From: JAWVZS01 sp964507825
Lineage (GTDB): Archaea; Thermoproteota; Nitrososphaeria; Nitrososphaerales; Nitrosopumilaceae
Assembly: GCA_964507825.1 (NCBI GenBank)
Contig: CAZDQM010000057.1
Location: 1 to 38,072, forward strand
Direction: 5' to 3'
Length of the DNA: 38,072 nt
Shown here: positions 15,703 to 23,144 of the stretch, piece by piece
Numbering within the stretch: the stretch's first letter is position 1
Layout of the letters: every line of letters begins with the position of its first letter
Notes under the pieces: generated by a model
What the model was told of the DNA's origin: nothing
The model's input: the letters and a program-made list of their open reading frames with translations, nothing else
Database searches by the model: none
Program-made: the position numbers and the translations under genes

Positions 15703-16827
15703 TTGTTGAATTTTACGGATTTTAATGCAGAGGAGTTTTTTGGGTTAAACGACGACACAAGTCTTTTCATGATGCTAATCTGGATTTTACCGGTCATAAT
15801 CTTCATTTTTTACGGCCAGCGGATACAACTGCAGATTACCGCGGGCCAGATTAAGAAAAGCATAAAAAAGTTGGACGCATTTAGGACCGAGGCCAAAGAC
15901 GAGTTAGTCAAGTATGTAAAAAAGAACAACGATCCGGCATCAGATCCCTCTGCAAGGATTGATCAATTTCTCGAATACTTTACAATTCCCCCAGAGAACA
16001 TGGATCCAAACGGCATAGTCATGAAGCTTAGGCACGTAATCCGCTCCCAAGAAGATCATACTAGAAACAACATAAAATTAATGATTCCGAGGATCTCTGA
16101 GGACGAGTTAAACAGAGTTCAGACCCTGTTGGAAATTGCAACATCCCTGCAGATGCTGTACAAGGTAATCAACCATCTCTTTTTAACTGCGAAAAAGCAA
16201 AACAACTACCCGTTGATCTTACCATTACAGATGATGCTCCCTTTTATAATGGAGGAGGCGGCCGCCTTAAAAGAGGCCGTTTCCGCTTTTAAACAAAACC
16301 AACCTGTCGGTGACAGCATCGGCCCCATGATAGTCGGAAAGATGATGTTAAATAGCAGAAAGGAGCAGGTTGCATTCCAAACGGTTTCAAGTAAAATAGA
16401 GTATGAAGGCAGGAAGGTAATCTTGTTAAAGGCACAAGGCCCATCACCTACTGTCGGGAGGCCAGCTGACGCGCTTGAATCAATAGTCAAGAGCACAAGT
16501 GTCAATTATATTATAATGGTAGATGCAGCCCTAAAGTTCGAGGGTGAGGATTCCGCGGGCATTGCCCAGGGATTTGGTGCAGCCATAGGGGGTATCGGGA
16601 CAGAAAGATTTCAAATCGAGGAGATTGCAACAAGGAACAAGATTCCAATTTTCGCCATAGTGATAAGGCAGTCGGTAAAGGAGGCAGTCACCCTCATGAC
16701 CGAGAAGATTGCCGGCAGTGCAGACGAGGCACGACGGCGAGTTTATGACCTGATCCAGTCCAACACCAAACCAGATGACACGGTTCTTGTAATTGGAGTC
16801 GGGAACACAGTGGGTGTGCAGCAGTGA
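15703..16827 (+). CDS. DUF1512 family archaeal protein
   Basis: 374 residues. One membrane helix lies near the N terminus (about 21-39, FMMLIWILPVIIFIFYGQR). A mostly helical region follows, then a C-terminal alpha/beta part with VILLKAQGPSPTVGRPADAL, NYIIMVDAALKFEGEDSAG, QGFGAAIGGIG and VLVIGVGNTVGVQQ. These are hallmarks of DUF1512, an archaeal family of unknown function; a membrane-tethered enzyme or regulator is inference. The start is TTG at 15703 or 15706, with a TATA box TTTAATTT (15676-15683) about 26 bases upstream. The stop overlaps the start of the next small gene in TGATG. Confidence 0.82.
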   Translation: MLNFTDFNAEEFFGLNDDTSLFMMLIWILPVIIFIFYGQRIQLQITAGQIKKSIKKLDAFRTEAKDELVKYVKKNNDPASDPSARIDQFLEYFTIPPENMDPNGIVMKLRHVIRSQEDHTRNNIKLMIPRISEDELNRVQTLLEIATSLQMLYKVINHLFLTAKKQNNYPLILPLQMMLPFIMEEAAALKEAVSAFKQNQPVGDSIGPMIVGKMMLNSRKEQVAFQTVSSKIEYEGRKVILLKAQGPSPTVGRPADALESIVKSTSVNYIIMVDAALKFEGEDSAGIAQGFGAAIGGIGTERFQIEEIATRNKIPIFAIVIRQSVKEAVTLMTEKIAGSADEARRRVYDLIQSNTKPDDTVLVIGVGNTVGVQQ

Positions 16828-17000
16828 TGTTTTCCAAAAATATTACGGTTGCATATACCGTGGAAAAATGCGACTCGTGTAACGTGACCATCAAGCGAAG
16901 ATACAGGGCCGGTGACGTCCTGTTCAATGTGACAGGATCCTGCAAATGTGGTGAAAGTCTTTATGTGGACAGCATATACGGCGAGTCCGTCAAGAAATAG
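16827..17000 (+). CDS. 57-residue zinc-ribbon-like protein overlapping the DUF1512 gene
   Basis: The ATG shares one base with the preceding stop (TGATG), so translation is probably coupled. The protein starts MFSKNITVAYTVEKCDSC and carries CDSC about 23 residues before CKCG, four cysteines that could hold one zinc. It ends at a TAG that directly abuts the map gene on the other strand. The tight coupling suggests it works with the DUF1512 protein. No known family is recognised. Confidence 0.7.
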   Translation: MFSKNITVAYTVEKCDSCNVTIKRRYRAGDVLFNVTGSCKCGESLYVDSIYGESVKK

Positions 17001-17894
17001 TTACACCGCGGTTGTGACCAAGGCGCCGGTTTCGTTAGGTATGAATGTGTGCTCTGCCTGGGAGACCCGCTCTCCGCTCGCTTCCATGAGCACGGGATAT
17101 GCATGAACCGCCTTTTTCTGGATCAAGATATCTAGCAGTTCCCTTGCCTTTTTTTCCTCATATTCACCTACCATCCACCTTAATGCAAATGGAAGCGCGT
17201 TAAAATTGTTCCAGATAAACTCCAGCATCTGATCTGCCTCCTTGTTTTTTGTCCTCTTTCTAGAGGCCAAGGCAAAGATGTTTTTCGTGGCACCCTCCCT
17301 GACAAACCCCGCTCCCTTTTTAGTTGTCACAAAAGGCTCGCACGCATACGCTGATTTGCCTGACAGCGTAAATGATCCGATCGACCAAATGTTTGGTATG
17401 GATTTGCCTGCATGAATTGTATATTGATCTAGTGAGTGTCCGCTTAGGTTTACAATAGGCGTATAACCTAGCTGCTTGATGGTTTTTTCAATGGTCCTGC
17501 CTATGTCACTTGACTTGGCCCCGTCTTGCACCCGCGACATTGCATTGTCTAACGCCGCTTCGGCAGCTCTGACTAGCTCGTCATATACCGGATCATAGTT
17601 TATTGTTACTGCCGTATCTGCAATCCATCCGTCAATCTGCGCCCCCAAATCAATCTTGACCAGATCATTCTCACGTATCACCAGATCATCGTCTGGCTCC
17701 GCCGTATAATGTGCGGCTATCTCGTTGATGCTTGTGTTGACAGGAAATGCGCATTTTGCGCCCAGGTTCCTAATCCTATCCTCCACGTCCTGGCAGATTT
17801 CATAAACGGTCTTTCCCACCAAATTCTTGCTCCTGATCGTTTCCCTGACCTCGCCAGCAATTTTTCCCGCCTTGACATATTGAGTCGTCTGCAA
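17001..17894 (-). CDS. map: Methionine aminopeptidase, type II
   Basis: 297 residues. It removes the initiator methionine from nascent proteins in the cytoplasm. The five metal ligands of archaeal type II enzymes are all present: D82 in KIDLGAQIDG, D93 in WIADTAV, H153 in LSGHSLDQY, E186 in ACEPFVT and E281 in SQAEHTF, with the substrate-side H62 in EIAAHYT. The roughly 60-residue helical insertion typical of type II lies between E186 and the C terminus. The start is TTG at 17894, with TATA-like ATTTTAAATAA about 27 bases upstream. Confidence 0.95.
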   Translation of the reverse strand: MQTTQYVKAGKIAGEVRETIRSKNLVGKTVYEICQDVEDRIRNLGAKCAFPVNTSINEIAAHYTAEPDDDLVIRENDLVKIDLGAQIDGWIADTAVTINYDPVYDELVRAAEAALDNAMSRVQDGAKSSDIGRTIEKTIKQLGYTPIVNLSGHSLDQYTIHAGKSIPNIWSIGSFTLSGKSAYACEPFVTTKKGAGFVREGATKNIFALASRKRTKNKEADQMLEFIWNNFNALPFALRWMVGEYEEKKARELLDILIQKKAVHAYPVLMEASGERVSQAEHTFIPNETGALVTTAV

Positions 17895-17915
17895 CAGTCT
17901 GTTTTGTTCCCATCG

Positions 17916-17948
17916 TTATTTAAAATCATCATCTAACAAGATTAAATT
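17916..17948. promoter_or_regulatory. Divergent promoters of map and tRNA-Pro
   Basis: TTATTTAAAAT at 17916-17926, read on the minus strand, lies 27 bases before the map TTG. ATTAAATT at 17941-17948 lies 27 bases before the first base of tRNA-Pro. The two boxes are back to back. Confidence 0.6.
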
Positions 17949-17971
17949 GGGTCGATAGTTTTTCCAATACA

Positions 17972-18048
17972 GGGATTGTGGTCTAGCTTGGTATGATTCT
18001 GGTTTTGGGTACCAGGGATCGCAGGTTCAAATCCTGCCAATCCCACCA
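17972..18048 (+). tRNA. tRNA-Pro (anticodon TGG), CCA encoded
   Basis: The acceptor stem GGGATTG pairs with CAATCCC. The anticodon stem CTGGT/ACCAG encloses the loop TTTGGGT, giving anticodon TGG. The T arm GCAGG-TTCAAAT-CCTGC is perfect. The discriminator A at 18045 is followed by CCA at 18046-18048, so the 3' end appears encoded, though the match could be chance. No intron is present. Confidence 0.95.
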
Positions 18049-18077
18049 TTTAACACAATCATATGGACCGCGATACC

Positions 18078-18404
18078 CTACTTGATTTTTGATCCATCAG
18101 GTACATCATCTGAAACTGTCAGCCAGAACGGCACACCGTCAACATCGGCCGCAAGCAACATTGCATTTGATTCAATTCCGGCGATTCTTTTAGGCTCTAG
18201 GTTGACAAGTGCGATGACGGTCTTCCCAATCATGGTATCGATGTCAAAAAACTGGGCCCCGCCAATGATTACAGTTCTTTCTGTTCCCCCAAAATCGATT
18301 ATTCCCTTGATGATTCTGGTTTTTTCCGGAATCGCCTCTACGGACTTTATTCTAGCGACACGAATATCCAACTTTGCAAAATCTTCGTAAGGTATAACAT
18401 CCAT
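18078..18404 (-). CDS. Stand-alone tRNA-binding OB-fold protein (MetRS beta-subunit / Trbp111-like)
   Basis: 108 residues matching the C-terminal tRNA-binding domain of methionyl-tRNA synthetase: FAKLDIRVARIKSVEAIP, TRIIKGIIDFGG, RTVIIGGAQFFD, GKTVIALVNLEPKRIAGIES, MLLAADVDG. The fold binds the outside corner of tRNA and usually dimerises. In many archaea it is encoded apart from MetRS and acts in trans, which is my inference here. TATA-like TTTTAACC lies 25 bases before the ATG at 18404. Confidence 0.9.
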   Translation of the reverse strand: MDVIPYEDFAKLDIRVARIKSVEAIPEKTRIIKGIIDFGGTERTVIIGGAQFFDIDTMIGKTVIALVNLEPKRIAGIESNAMLLAADVDGVPFWLTVSDDVPDGSKIK

Positions 18405-18634
18405 GATGTGAGTCAGGGTGTCTGGTTAAAATGAATTTCCAATACATCACCGCGGGTAATCCCGGGGACATGCACGTCAAGGAACGTGTATAGTCTCACG
18501 TGGGCCCACAATATCCATCCAAATCGGTTTTAATCCAAACTTTGCCGCCCGAACTTGTATCTTTTAGCATGAAGGTTCAGACGTGCAGTACTATTATGGA
18601 CTCACAATATATGTAGAATATAGTAGATCCAATC

Positions 18635-19054
18635 ATGGTTCGAATAGAGGTTTTGGTGGACATTAATGCGCCGACAGATGCTGTTTGGGATTTAGTGTCA
18701 GATTTAGACGACGAACCAAAATTCTGGAAGGGTACCAAGAATGTCAGAAACATATCAAGGCAGGGCAATGTAATCGTACGTGAGGTCACAATTGCATTCA
18801 GGGATCAAAAATGTATGCAAGAGGTAACACTCGAGCCCAAAAACAAAATCCACATAATATTTACAGAGGGAATCATCGAAGGTACTAAAACAATTGTCCT
18901 GCTACCCGTAGGAGACAGCACCCAGCTAAAAGTGGTTTGGGATATAAAATTGTCCGGAGTCATGGGAATGTTTACCGGAATGATAAAAAAACACATCAAA
19001 TGTGGAACAGAGCGGGCTGTTGACAGCATCAAAAAGGAGGCAGAGTGTCGCTAG
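18635..19054 (+). CDS. SRPBCC (START-like) family protein
   Basis: 139 residues beginning VRIEVLVDINAPTDAVWDLV, the classical first strand and helix of the SRPBCC/polyketide-cyclase-like fold that forms a hydrophobic ligand pocket. LEPKNKIHIIF and STQLKVVWDIKLSGVMGMF follow in the expected order, ending in the long C-terminal helix. It probably binds a lipid or other hydrophobic molecule. The gene stops three bases before the glycosyltransferase start, so they form an operon and may share a lipid-linked pathway. ATG at 18635 has a TATA-like AATATATG about 25 bases upstream. Confidence 0.75.
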   Translation: MVRIEVLVDINAPTDAVWDLVSDLDDEPKFWKGTKNVRNISRQGNVIVREVTIAFRDQKCMQEVTLEPKNKIHIIFTEGIIEGTKTIVLLPVGDSTQLKVVWDIKLSGVMGMFTGMIKKHIKCGTERAVDSIKKEAECR

Positions 19055-19057
19055 TTC

Positions 19058-20260
19058 ATGCTGATAATAGATATTGTAAATTACTCGCTTGCAGCAATAC
19101 TGATTGGGGTCACAGTATCATGGATTATTCTTTTACGATCAATGCTGGAGTCCTTTAGGCTCACGCCTCACCTAGACGCATTTGAGAAGACCGACAGCAG
19201 TTCCCCACTAGTCTCGATAATCCTGCCTGCAAGAAACGAGGAAAAATTCATTGGAAGATGCTTGGACTCGCTGATAAATCAAGAGTATGAAGACTATGAA
19301 ATCATTGCGATAGACGACTCATCAAGTGATAATACTAAAAAAATCATAAAAGAGTATGAGCAAAAAAGTGACAAGGTCGTGCATGTAAGTGCTGGTCAAA
19401 AGCCCGAAGGATGGATGGGTAAGAACTGGGCATGTATAGAGGGGTACAGGAGGGCATCCGGAGGACTGTTGCTCTTTACGGATTCCGATACAAAACATGC
19501 ATCCAACGTGGTTTCACTGGCTGTCGGACACATGCAGTCTCTAAAGCTAGACGCGTTAACCGCGATTCCAAGGATGAGATCGCTCGATTTTTGGACAAGG
19601 ATCACGCTACCTGTAATCTCCACGTTTTTGCACACTAGGTTTTCAGCACTGAGGGTAAATGATCCCACGAAAAGTACAGGATATTTTTTTGGCAGTTTTT
19701 TTATCATAAAAAAAGAGGCCTACGAGCGGGTCGGCACCCACGAGGGAGTCAAACATGAGATTATTGAGGACGGCGCCCTTGGAAAAAAAGTCAAGGAATC
19801 AGGATTTAGGATGAAGATGGTGAGGGGAGACAAGCTTATTGATGCTGTCTGGGCAAGAGACGGCTGGACGCTTTGGAATGCCTTAAAGCGCCTAATGATC
19901 CCGCTGTTTTGGCAATGCAGGGCTACCGCGATCGGAATATTCTTTGCAGTACTATTCCTGCTATTCATGCCGTTTCCAATGCTCGCATATTCAGCAGCAT
20001 TCCTCAACGGCTCCTCGACGAACCTGCTACTGGCGGCATCAATTGCCTCATCAACAATGATTTATGCAGGTGCCATAGTTGAGACGACCAAAGGACTTTG
20101 TATGAAATCAAGATATGCCTTTTTATGTCCACTCGGGGGCCTAGTAGTTGTTTCTAGTTTTCTGTCAGGATTAATTCATGTCAGGAGTGATGCTGCCGTC
20201 TCATGGAGGGATAGAAGATATTCCATCAGGGATCATGCCCAGAATGCTGTCAATATATGA
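19058..20260 (+). CDS. Membrane glycosyltransferase, family 2
   Basis: 400 residues. An N-terminal membrane helix (about 5-27) is followed by a GT-A domain: LVSIILPARNEEKFIGRCLD, YEIIAIDDSSSDNTKKII, the DxD metal/nucleotide motif in LFTDSDTKHA (about 142-144), and an acceptor-side segment IEDGALGKKVKESGFRM. ARDGWTLWNALKRL occupies the place of the family's (Q/R)xxRW-like motif. Three further helices lie in the last 130 residues. It probably adds a sugar to a membrane lipid or carotenoid-type acceptor at the cytoplasmic face. Coupling to the SRPBCC gene supports a hydrophobic acceptor; the acceptor itself is unknown. Confidence 0.82.
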   Translation: MLIIDIVNYSLAAILIGVTVSWIILLRSMLESFRLTPHLDAFEKTDSSSPLVSIILPARNEEKFIGRCLDSLINQEYEDYEIIAIDDSSSDNTKKIIKEYEQKSDKVVHVSAGQKPEGWMGKNWACIEGYRRASGGLLLFTDSDTKHASNVVSLAVGHMQSLKLDALTAIPRMRSLDFWTRITLPVISTFLHTRFSALRVNDPTKSTGYFFGSFFIIKKEAYERVGTHEGVKHEIIEDGALGKKVKESGFRMKMVRGDKLIDAVWARDGWTLWNALKRLMIPLFWQCRATAIGIFFAVLFLLFMPFPMLAYSAAFLNGSSTNLLLAASIASSTMIYAGAIVETTKGLCMKSRYAFLCPLGGLVVVSSFLSGLIHVRSDAAVSWRDRRYSIRDHAQNAVNI

Positions 20261-20535
20261 CTGCCGCACACAAAGGATGCAATATAATAACACGGGCTTG
20301 ACATTACTGCCCCATGCAAGATAGCAAGGTGATTTCCACATCTCCGCCGCAATTAGTCACCATTCACGGCATACTCGAAAATCATTCAAATGCAATTCCA
20401 TAAGATAGGTGTGATCGTCATGCCAGTGTTAGGATATCAGGATTCCATCACCTGTTGCAAAATACTCCAAAACAACTAGAAATATCATCCATGTCCAACC
20501 CATTTCTTATGATAATTTTGTGAAATGCATCGAGT

Positions 20536-20566
20536 GGATGAGCGCTAGCCTGCGCGGCAGGCATCC
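20536..20566. other. GC-rich two-part hairpin, possible structured RNA
   Basis: GCCTGC-GCG-GCAGGC forms a six-base stem with a three-base loop (20548-20562). It is flanked by GGAT at 20536-20539 and ATCC at 20563-20566, which can pair to extend the fold with an asymmetric internal loop. It lies in the long non-coding gap and does not match tRNA, RNase P or SRP RNA signatures that I know. Confidence 0.3.
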
Positions 20567-20709
20567 GGCCAGTAAAGCCATGCACACATCTAGGCATAGT
20601 CTGAACCATTAATTCTGCCAGTACGAGTCTTGGCTGTGGAATAGCATCTTTCAGATAGTCATACGCATCAATATAGTGTCGGAAAACGATGTCATAATAT
20701 AGAACAACG

Positions 20710-20724
20710 ATGTCATTTTGACAT
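20710..20724. promoter_or_regulatory. Palindromic operator candidate upstream of htrA
   Basis: ATGTCA-TTT-TGACAT is a perfect 6+3+6 palindrome about 40 bases upstream of the htrA TATA box. The same half-site with its flank, ACGATGTCAT, recurs about 20 bases earlier. Shape and position suit an activator or repressor site; no bound protein is known. Confidence 0.4.
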
Positions 20725-20796
20725 TATTTGACGACACTGTAACAGATGATCTCTGTGGTAATACTTTTTAGACAAACATCAATAGGTTGAGATCGA

Positions 20797-21936
20797 ATGG
20801 AAAAGACCAGTATTGGAATAGGAGCCGTGTTTGGAGCTGCAGTTGCAATAATCGCATTTGCAATACTTTTCAGCCCGCCAATAGGAATACAGCCTAGCGT
20901 TACGATAGATGAAGGGTCAGTTGCAGATGCGCAAAATGTAGACGACGTACAAATTGCCGCGTTTAACAAGCTGTCGCTAGTACAGATTTTCGAAAGATCA
21001 GAACCCGGGGTGGTTCAGATAAACGTGAAAAAAGAGACTGCTAGTGATATAGATCGCGGACTAGGTTCGGGTTTTGTGTATGACGCGCGGGGCCATATAA
21101 TTACAAACGCGCATGTTATAAAGAATGCAAAGGAGGTAATAGTCACATTCCTAGACGGAAGATCATATGTAGCCCAGATAATAGGTACCGACGAAGACAC
21201 CGACCTGTCGGTAATGAGGGTGGAGGCAAATCGCTCCATACTGCATCCACTACCAATGGGAGACTCGTCAAAGCTCAAAATCGGCGAACCCGTCGCGGCA
21301 ATTGGAAATCCGTTCGGACTTTCCGGATCCATGACATCCGGAATAATAAGCCAGATGGGAAGGTTACTTCCCCAAGAATCAGGATTTCTGACTCCAGATA
21401 TCATACAGACAGACGCCGCAATCAATCCTGGAAACTCTGGAGGGCCACTCATCAACATGAAGGGTCAGGTGGTGGGAGTCAATACCGCCATCCAGTCCAC
21501 CACTGGCGAGTTTACTGGAGTTGGATTTGCTGTGCCATCTAACACCATTCAAAAGATCATACCCGTGCTCATATCAGAAGGCAAATACGAACATCCGTGG
21601 CTTGGCGTGCGGGGAACGGACATCGGTCCTGACCTTGCAAAAATCATGAACCTGACCGATGCAAGAGGATTTTTAATTATTGATGTTATAGAGGACAGTC
21701 CGGCGTTCGCGGCAGGGCTGAAGGGTTCAGATGACACGGTTGAAATGGACGGTGACATGTACAAGGTAGGCGGTGACCTAGTACTATCTGTCGACGGAAA
21801 GGAGGTCAGAAAGATCGATGATATTTTGATTCACCTGCAAAGAGAAAAGACTGTTGGCGACACGCTAAAACTGAGTGTTCTTCGTGATGGAGAAATCGTC
21901 GACCTGTCAATAATATTGGAAGAAAGGCCCGAATAA
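20797..21936 (+). CDS. HtrA/DegP-type trypsin-like serine protease with PDZ domain
   Basis: 379 residues. An N-terminal membrane anchor (about 6-26) puts the rest outside the membrane. The protease domain (about 60-260) has the full catalytic triad: H106 in ITNAHVI, D136 in DEDTDLSVM and S214 in NPGNSGGPL. One PDZ domain follows (about 270-375) with WLGVRG at its start and GGDLVLSVDGKEVRKIDDI. The enzyme would act in quality control of secreted or surface proteins, and PDZ binding of exposed C termini is the known family mechanism. The ATG at 20797 has TATA-like CTTTTTAG about 29 bases upstream, with palindromes further up. Confidence 0.93.
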   Translation: MEKTSIGIGAVFGAAVAIIAFAILFSPPIGIQPSVTIDEGSVADAQNVDDVQIAAFNKLSLVQIFERSEPGVVQINVKKETASDIDRGLGSGFVYDARGHIITNAHVIKNAKEVIVTFLDGRSYVAQIIGTDEDTDLSVMRVEANRSILHPLPMGDSSKLKIGEPVAAIGNPFGLSGSMTSGIISQMGRLLPQESGFLTPDIIQTDAAINPGNSGGPLINMKGQVVGVNTAIQSTTGEFTGVGFAVPSNTIQKIIPVLISEGKYEHPWLGVRGTDIGPDLAKIMNLTDARGFLIIDVIEDSPAFAAGLKGSDDTVEMDGDMYKVGGDLVLSVDGKEVRKIDDILIHLQREKTVGDTLKLSVLRDGEIVDLSIILEERPE

Positions 21937-21968
21937 CAAGAATAAATACCCAATGCACTTGATGACCT

Positions 21969-23141
21969 ATGTTGAGTGAGCTGATTCTCAATTCAGAATT
22001 ATTGAATCAGGCTTTGGATGGAAGACGGCCCTCCGTAGAAGAGGCATGCTCGGTTTTTCAATCAGCCATAACTGATCCAGAGGAATTGTTCAAGACTGCC
22101 CAGGCACTGCGAATGAAAAACAAGGGCAGTTTCGTAAGTTTTTCAAAAAAGGCGTTTTTCAACCTGACCAACCTGTGTAGGGATGCATGCTCGTACTGCA
22201 CATACAAGGCGGAGCCAGGCGAGCAGAAACTGTCGCTAATGTCAAAGCAAAATGTCTCGGACATGCTCGATCTTGCCAGAAAGTACCGCTGTGTCGAGGC
22301 ACTATTTGTTACCGGAGAGAGTCCAGAAGAAAGGTATCCGGAGGCGCGAGAGTGGCTACGGCAGAATGAGTTTTCAAGCACGATCGAATATGTCACATAC
22401 TGCTCCGAGATTGCGTTGGAGAAGGGGCTGTTCCCCCACACCAATGCAGGCAACATGACACGGGTTGAAATGACAGAGCTTAAAAAAACAAACGCAAGCA
22501 TAGGGCTGATGCTAGAAAGTGCTAGTGACAGGCTTGCACAAAAAGACGGGCCGCATTTTTTTGCACCGAGTAAAAATCCCAAACTGCGGCTAGATGTCCT
22601 AAAGAACGCAGGGGAGCTAGGGATTCCAACGACTACCGGCATACTAATCGGGATAGGTGAGACCACAGACGAGATAATAGACTCTCTAGTATCAATAAGA
22701 AAGATTCACGACGAATACGGGAACATTCAGGAGATTATTTTACAAAACTTCCATCCAAAGCCCGATACCATGATGAGGCAACAGCCGCCAGTTGATAATG
22801 GATACTTTAAGACGGTCGTGGCGCTAGCTAGGATCATCATGCCTGAGATGAACATACAGGTTCCTCCAAACCTGTCGCCAAAATCATACCAGGATTTTAT
22901 CAGGGTCGGAATTAACGACCTTGGAGGCATCTCCCCGCTTACACCGGATTTTGTAAATCCAGAGTTTCCTTGGCCGAAAATCAGGTCCGTAGAGCAAGCC
23001 TGCATCGATGAAGGATTTGAGTTAAAATGCAGGTTTCCCGTATATCCGGAGTTCTTTCCCCTGCTTGACAATGATTTAAGCCGCATGATTGCGGCAGTTG
23101 CGGACAGAAACGGCCACGTCATGGACGATTATTGGAGATAA
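21969..23141 (+). CDS. cofG: 7,8-didemethyl-8-hydroxy-5-deazariboflavin synthase subunit CofG
   Basis: 390 residues. This radical SAM enzyme catalyses the second half-reaction of FO synthesis, the chromophore of coenzyme F420. The 4Fe-4S cluster cysteines are C70, C74 and C77 in TNLCRDACSYCTYK, with the upstream FSKKAFFNLTN. Other family blocks are YVTYCSEIALEKGLFPHTNAGN, LGIPTTTGILIGIGET, QEIILQNFHPKPDT and the C-terminal NDLGGISPLTPDFVNPE. TATA-like AATAAATA (about 21941-21948) lies 25 bases before the ATG, so it can be transcribed apart from htrA. It is followed after three bases by cofH. Confidence 0.93.
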   Translation: MLSELILNSELLNQALDGRRPSVEEACSVFQSAITDPEELFKTAQALRMKNKGSFVSFSKKAFFNLTNLCRDACSYCTYKAEPGEQKLSLMSKQNVSDMLDLARKYRCVEALFVTGESPEERYPEAREWLRQNEFSSTIEYVTYCSEIALEKGLFPHTNAGNMTRVEMTELKKTNASIGLMLESASDRLAQKDGPHFFAPSKNPKLRLDVLKNAGELGIPTTTGILIGIGETTDEIIDSLVSIRKIHDEYGNIQEIILQNFHPKPDTMMRQQPPVDNGYFKTVVALARIIMPEMNIQVPPNLSPKSYQDFIRVGINDLGGISPLTPDFVNPEFPWPKIRSVEQACIDEGFELKCRFPVYPEFFPLLDNDLSRMIAAVADRNGHVMDDYWR

Positions 23142-23144
23142 GGT

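Larger units (their letters stand above)
20261..20796. other. 536-base stretch without a convincing gene, upstream of htrA
   Basis: It contains a GC-rich hairpin with an outer stem (20536-20566), a 15-base palindrome at 20710-20724, a half-site-like ACGATGTCAT at about 20686-20695, a CAGA-TGATC-TCTG hairpin at about 20742-20755, and the htrA TATA box near 20764-20771. The minus strand stays open from 20723 to 20448 but has only an internal ATG (about 53 residues) and no recognisable domain, so I do not call a gene. Confidence 0.5.

Noticed and set aside
18495..18512. GTGGGCCCAC palindrome between the OB-fold and SRPBCC genes
   Set aside because: A single 10-base palindrome without a clear link to either TATA box; left out as a regulatory call.
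20261..20796. RNase P, SRP RNA or other large RNA in the gap
   Set aside because: None of the conserved cores of these RNAs was found.
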